The notes under the pieces were generated by a model. The model was not told the DNA's origin. It worked only from the letters and a program-made list of their open reading frames with translations, and did not search any database. 44,914 nucleotides of DNA from Thermoplasmatales archaeon (GTDB taxonomy: Archaea > Thermoplasmatota > E2 > DHVEG-1). The position numbers and the translations under genes are program-made. The number at the start of each line of letters is the position of its first letter. The first letter of the stretch is position 1. The stretch is taken from contig DAOVGR010000017.1 in NCBI GenBank assembly GCA_030672305.1, forward strand, positions 1 through 44,914, read 5' to 3'. This document shows positions 41,286 to 44,914 of this stretch, in pieces.

Positions 41286-42581
41286 CTAAACTAACTTATG
41301 ATAATCATATCCTCTAAATCCATCTTTAAAGCAGTAATGTAGCTCTTGGAAATCTTTTCTGAACTCTTTTATATCTGCTTTTATTTTCTTTGTATTATCG
41401 TTTTTTAATAATGCTCTTTTAAAGAATTCTGCAATACTATCCATGTCTATTTCTTTCATACCTATTCTAGTAAGCTCAGGTGTACCAAGTCGTAGGCCAG
41501 AAGGATTTAATGGATCTGTATCACCTGGAATAGTATTCATATTAGTGACAATACCAGAATCTTCAAGTTTCTTAGATGCCTCTTTTCCCTTTCCAGGTCC
41601 AATTTCAACTAATATCTGATGAGACTTGGTAAATCCTAGGTTTTCACCAAATACCTTGCATCCTTCCTCATGTAAAGATTGTGCTAAACGTTGCGCATTC
41701 TTTATTGTTTGTTTAGCATACGCCGCACCAAATTCAAGATGTTCAGCAAATGCTATTGCTTTTGCAGCGACATGATGAAGATGATACGAAGAAGTAACGC
41801 CTGGAAATATTCCAAAACCTAACTTTCTTAAAAATGATTTATCTTCATCTGTATTTCCTTTATGATCCGAAACAATCATACCACCTTGAGGACCAGGAAG
41901 TGTCTTATGGGTACTTCCACTCATTACATCTGCACCCTCCTTCAATGGATCTTGAAACTGTTTACCGCCAATAAGTCCTAAAACATGTGCAGCATCATAA
42001 ACAAGATAGATTCCCAAATCATGTACAGCTTCTGCTAATTCTTTAATAGGACTAGGAAATAAAAAAACAGAGCGACCATTTAATGCAAGTTTTGGTTTCA
42101 CTTTTTTAATAAGTTTTACTGCAGCATCAACGTCGATATTCATTATTTCATCATTAAATGGATAAGAGATAAGGTTAATTCCCCTAACACCTGCACCACC
42201 CCATTTGCCAAATGATATATGAGCACCATTTGCTAGATCAAGAACAACTGCAGATTCACCTGGTTTTATTAGCGCTTTTAATATCCCAATATTTGCAGTT
42301 GTACCAGCAGTAGGTCTGACATCTGCATAACTACAATTAAAAAGTTTCTTAGCAAGCTCTATTGCTTTTTCTTCAACATTATCAAAGAATTTACAACCCT
42401 CATAATACCTATGCCCAGGAGTTCCTTCTGCATATCTACCATGAAAATCAGTTAGCAACATCTCCCTGCAAAGAGGTGATAAAACATTTTCGCTAGCAAT
42501 CATTGGAAGAGAACTGGCAAAAAATTCATTATTCATCTTTGCTTGTTTTCTTATGTATTCAACTTCATCATACCAACTCAT
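41286..42581 (-). CDS. glyA: Serine hydroxymethyltransferase
   Basis: The start is the ATG at 42581 (MSWYDEVEYIRKQ), three codons inside the longest frame. The product has 431 residues. Typical features: IASENVLSPLCREML, YAEGTPGHRYYEGCKF, DVRPTAGTTANIGIL, VYDAAHVLGLIGG, and the PLP lysine in SGSTHKTLPGPQGG. C-terminal: GLRLGTPELTRIGMKE. It interconverts serine and glycine with a tetrahydropterin or folate C1 carrier, feeding the C1 pool that the MtrA/MtrH/core-MetE operon would draw on. First gene of an operon with the AK6-like and phosphatidyltransferase genes. Confidence 0.96.
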   Translation of the reverse strand: MSWYDEVEYIRKQAKMNNEFFASSLPMIASENVLSPLCREMLLTDFHGRYAEGTPGHRYYEGCKFFDNVEEKAIELAKKLFNCSYADVRPTAGTTANIGILKALIKPGESAVVLDLANGAHISFGKWGGAGVRGINLISYPFNDEIMNIDVDAAVKLIKKVKPKLALNGRSVFLFPSPIKELAEAVHDLGIYLVYDAAHVLGLIGGKQFQDPLKEGADVMSGSTHKTLPGPQGGMIVSDHKGNTDEDKSFLRKLGFGIFPGVTSSYHLHHVAAKAIAFAEHLEFGAAYAKQTIKNAQRLAQSLHEEGCKVFGENLGFTKSHQILVEIGPGKGKEASKKLEDSGIVTNMNTIPGDTDPLNPSGLRLGTPELTRIGMKEIDMDSIAEFFKRALLKNDNTKKIKADIKEFRKDFQELHYCFKDGFRGYDYHKLV

Positions 42582-42639
42582 TAGAATCACTCAAAAGCCA
42601 TATTAAGAAACCTCATAAAAAGGTAATGGAAACATAAAT

Positions 42640-43737
42640 TTATATTTCAATAAAATCTCTTGATGATTTAGTTAGTGCCTCTGCTCCTTTGCTTTTTACT
42701 AGAACATCATCTTCTATTCTTACACCACCTAAACCTGGGATATAGATACCTGGTTCAACTGTAAATACCATATTTTCTTCCAACAAAATATCACTATTAG
42801 AACTAAACCTGGCATTACTATCATGTACAGAAATACCAAGAGAATGCCCAGTTGAATGGATGAAACGTCCTTTAAACTTGGTACCTTGGATGTAAGAATT
42901 TACAACATCATGTACAATTGATGCTTTCACTCCAGATTTTATTGCATTAAAACCAATTCTTTGTGCCTCTAGAACCACTTTATACATTTCCTTTTGCATA
43001 TCACTTGCTTTACCAAAGATAAAGGTTCTTGTAATATCTGAGTTGTATTTACTAAAACAAGCACCAAAATCACATAATACAAAATCTCCTTTTTTCAGCT
43101 TAATATCACCATGAGTATAATGAGGTTCTGCAGTATTTTTTCCAAAGGAAGAAATTGTTTCAAAGGCAGTTTTATCAGCACCATTTTTTTGCATAAGATA
43201 ATTAATTTCTGCCGCAAGTTCATACTCATGAATACCATCACTGACAATTTGTGGAATTTTATCAGCAACAATATCTGCTATTTTGCATGCTTCCCTAATA
43301 TAGTTTAATTCAATTACATCTTTGATGAGTCTTGTTTTTTCGATAGAATCTGAAACATCGAAAAAATCAAAATTTGATAACAGATTTTTGATTTTTAAAA
43401 AATCTCTAAGGGAAATTCCCTTAAAATTTAATCCAATTTTTTCATATGAAGAAACAGAATTTTTCAAGATTTTATTAAGTTCAGAGTGATCTTTGTAAAC
43501 AATAATTTTAGTACCAGTTTTTTTTGCTGTTTCTTCTTCAAGTTGAGGTACTATTAACTCAACTTGTCCATCTGGAAACAAAACTGCATATGAACCTTCA
43601 AAGATGCCATGCGTAAGACCTGTAACATAAAAGAAATTATCATCAATAACGGGCATTGCAGCGTTTTTTATAAGAATAACATCAGGTTTCTTACTGATAT
43701 TATTAAATATTCTCTTTACCCTTTTCTCCAACATCAC
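42640..43737 (-). CDS. pepQ: Xaa-Pro dipeptidase/aminopeptidase (M24)
   Basis: The product has 365 residues. The N-terminal creatinase-like domain (about 1-130) is followed by a pita-bread catalytic domain. The five metal ligands are visible: LCDFGACFSKYNSDITRTF (two Asp), HSTGHSLGISVHD (His), VFTVEPGIYIPG (Glu) and GGVRIEDDVLV (Glu). It degrades proline-containing peptides in the cytosol, fitting a peptide-degrading lifestyle together with the exported C25 peptidases. Its own promoter lies in 43738-43820. Confidence 0.93.
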   Translation of the reverse strand: MMLEKRVKRIFNNISKKPDVILIKNAAMPVIDDNFFYVTGLTHGIFEGSYAVLFPDGQVELIVPQLEEETAKKTGTKIIVYKDHSELNKILKNSVSSYEKIGLNFKGISLRDFLKIKNLLSNFDFFDVSDSIEKTRLIKDVIELNYIREACKIADIVADKIPQIVSDGIHEYELAAEINYLMQKNGADKTAFETISSFGKNTAEPHYTHGDIKLKKGDFVLCDFGACFSKYNSDITRTFIFGKASDMQKEMYKVVLEAQRIGFNAIKSGVKASIVHDVVNSYIQGTKFKGRFIHSTGHSLGISVHDSNARFSSNSDILLEENMVFTVEPGIYIPGLGGVRIEDDVLVKSKGAEALTKSSRDFIEI

Positions 43738-43820
43738 ACCGCCGATTTGCGATAGGGATTATATACTATAATAAAAAACGTAAAGTTAAACAAATGCTCC
43801 TATTGATGAAAAATTGTAAA

Positions 43821-44201
43821 TCAGTATCCCTTAATCAAAGTGTGCAATTCTGATAGATCGTTTTTGATGGTTTCTACCTGTTTCATTTTTTCAGTTTCAA
43901 AATTTTTCAAGATATCAGGTAATGCTTTTGTCAACTTGTATATGTGTACTGGGCGACCCTTTCCTTTCTTTTTAAGATCCCTCTTTTTAGCCCAACCTCT
44001 TCTTCTCATCTCTTGCATAGCAACACTAACTTCAGGTTGTCGAAGATCAGCACCTTGCTCCACATCAGCAGATCTGCATTCATCAACCTGAGATATATAC
44101 ATTAAAGTTTTTGCAAGATTTTTTGGCATCCCTAACTCTGAGAATAATAGGACAGCTTTGTCATCTTTTTCATCTAATACAAACGAGTTCTTTCGCTTCA
44201 T
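43821..44201 (-). CDS. Winged-helix transcription regulator
   Basis: The longest frame starts at 44225, but the TATA-like AAATATAAATAC at about 44232-44243 predicts transcription starting near 44213, and GAGGAG precedes the ATG at 44201; I use 44201 (126 residues). DNA-binding part: KTLMYISQVDECRSADVEQG, LRQPEVSVAMQEMRRRGWAKKRDLKKKGKGRPVHIYKL (helix-turn-helix and basic wing). A C-terminal helix (FETEKMKQVETIKNDLSELHTLI) probably dimerises. It belongs to a common archaeal family of predicted regulators; targets unknown. Confidence 0.82.
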   Translation of the reverse strand: MKRKNSFVLDEKDDKAVLLFSELGMPKNLAKTLMYISQVDECRSADVEQGADLRQPEVSVAMQEMRRRGWAKKRDLKKKGKGRPVHIYKLTKALPDILKNFETEKMKQVETIKNDLSELHTLIKGY

Positions 44202-44235
44202 ATTCTCCTCGTGTTTGTAATTCATTCGTGGGTAT

Positions 44236-44721
44236 TTATATTTTTCTCATTTTTTCGATTCCAGATAGATTATTATTATTGTAATTGCTTATTTTAATGG
44301 TACTCTCACTAAGCATTTTCTTTGCTAACTTATCTGGATAATCACCAGAATATATTATTTCTTTAACACCTGCATTTATCAACATTTTAACACAGACTAC
44401 ACATGGTGTATTTGTGCAATATAGCATCGAATCTTTTATTGATACTCCAAATACAGCTGCCTGAATAATTGCATTTTGTTCTGCATGAAGTCCTCTACAT
44501 AGCTCATGCCTTTCTCCAGAAGGAATATCTAGATTTTCTCTGAGACATCCAACCTCAGAACAATGCTTAAATCCTTTTGGAGCACCATTATAACCAGTGC
44601 TAAGTATATGTTTATTTTTTACAAGTAATGCTCCAACTTTCCTTCTTAAGCAGGTACTTCTCTTTGAAACAACATGAGCCATTTCCATAAAGTATTCATC
44701 GTATGACGGGCGCTCCTCCAT
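44236..44721 (-). CDS. Deoxycytidylate (dCMP) deaminase
   Basis: The start is the ATG at 44721 ([20 protein letters not shown]). The product has 161 residues. Catalytic zinc site: GLHAEQNAI (His and Glu) and [12 protein letters not shown] (two Cys). TGYNGAPKG and a Cys-rich insertion ([13 protein letters not shown]...GERHELC) are typical of ComEB/dCMP deaminases that bind a second zinc. It converts dCMP to dUMP for dTMP synthesis. The start overlaps the end of the upstream truncated gene by 26 bases. Confidence 0.93.
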   Translation of the reverse strand: MEERPSYDEYFMEMAHVVSKRSTCLRRKVGALLVKNKHILSTGYNGAPKGFKHCSEVGCLRENLDIPSGERHELCRGLHAEQNAIIQAAVFGVSIKDSMLYCTNTPCVVCVKMLINAGVKEIIYSGDYPDKLAKKMLSESTIKISNYNNNNLSGIEKMRKI

Positions 44722-44914
44722 AAAAATCAAAAGTATAATAGTACGAGCTACTTAATAAAATTATGATATTTTCACCGCGTTTAGCCCCACCTGATTCATC
44801 ATGAAATGATTTAACCCCCTTTATCTGAACATCTAAAACTATTTCTTCTTTCTCATCTCTTTTAACTGTTGATTCCTTTTTTTCTACAGATTCTACATTG
44901 TTATGATCATAATG
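44696..44914 (-). CDS. 3' end of an upstream gene, cut by window edge
   Basis: An open frame enters from the right edge and stops at the TGA 44698-44696: 72 residues beginning [16 protein letters not shown], strongly charged at first ([18 protein letters not shown]), then [20 protein letters not shown]. Its end overlaps the dCMP deaminase start by 26 bases. Charged composition and codon use are gene-like until about residue 50; the last residues read like non-coding sequence, so the real stop or frame is uncertain. Confidence 0.4.
   Translation of the reverse strand, partial: HYDHNNVESVEKKESTVKRDEKEEIVLDVQIKGVKSFHDESGGAKRGENIIILLSSSYYYTFDFYGGAPVIR

Overview
This window reads as chromosome of a mesophilic or moderately thermophilic, AT-rich archaeon, most likely a heterotrophic Thermoplasmatota (Euryarchaeota) of the marine-sediment MBG-D type. 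Seen directly: archaeal RadA, Sm-like protein, L37e, SepF, an SMC-ScpA-ScpB operon, MtrA/MtrH homologues, TATA-box promoters and leaderless or short-leader genes. The exported gingipain-like (C25) peptidases and PKD/NosD surface proteins suggest the lineage; the exact taxon is inference.

Left edge (1-1428): a truncated, highly charged repeat protein and a tRNA-Arg(TCG) gene. Region 1460-9642 is an integrated 8.14-kb element. The 3' 43 bp of the tRNA are repeated exactly at 9600-9642. An integrase gene is split across the two ends: its N-terminal part lies at 1402-1665 and its catalytic part at 8762-9640, and the halves join in frame through the att core (SSV-type logic). Its cargo, all on the minus strand, is a PD-(D/E)XK nuclease-like gene plus a small partner, and several exported proteins (PQQ beta-propeller, beta-helix/PKD protein, membrane proteins). 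Some of these share near-identical promoters, and two share a C-terminal tail (LERFPLLERLL) that also occurs on a chromosomal gene outside the element.

Region 9643-20400: a NosD-like beta-helix protein without a normal start codon, a thioredoxin-like PKD protein with a related tail, then housekeeping genes (SepF, a PUA-domain protein, LSm and L37e). These are followed by a C25 peptidase whose signal peptide appears interrupted by a small palindromic insertion, an HAD phosphatase, a serpin, a winged-helix regulator and tRNA-Phe(GAA). Region 20468-25479 is the condensin operon smc-scpA-scpB. Region 25798-34291 has a large C25 peptidase, an OB-fold protein, a compact mtrA-mtrH-core-metE-DUF4346 operon (probable methyl-tetrahydropterin to corrinoid to homocysteine methyl transfer, i.e. 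methionine synthesis), radA, and an NAD-kinase-like gene. Region 34513-44914 carries KBL, a VOC protein, HflX, small exported or unknown proteins, a CDP-alcohol phosphatidyltransferase, an AK6-type kinase, SHMT, an Xaa-Pro dipeptidase, a winged-helix regulator and dCMP deaminase.

The most unusual signal outside the element is a set of about seven short intergenic loci. Most have a TATA box at the right distance. Each folds as a G/A-rich 5' arm pairing with a C/U-rich 3' arm around a pyrimidine-rich loop, several with UAUCCC(U/A)UC or CACCUCC motifs that would pair with Shine-Dalgarno sequences. I propose an undescribed small-RNA family.
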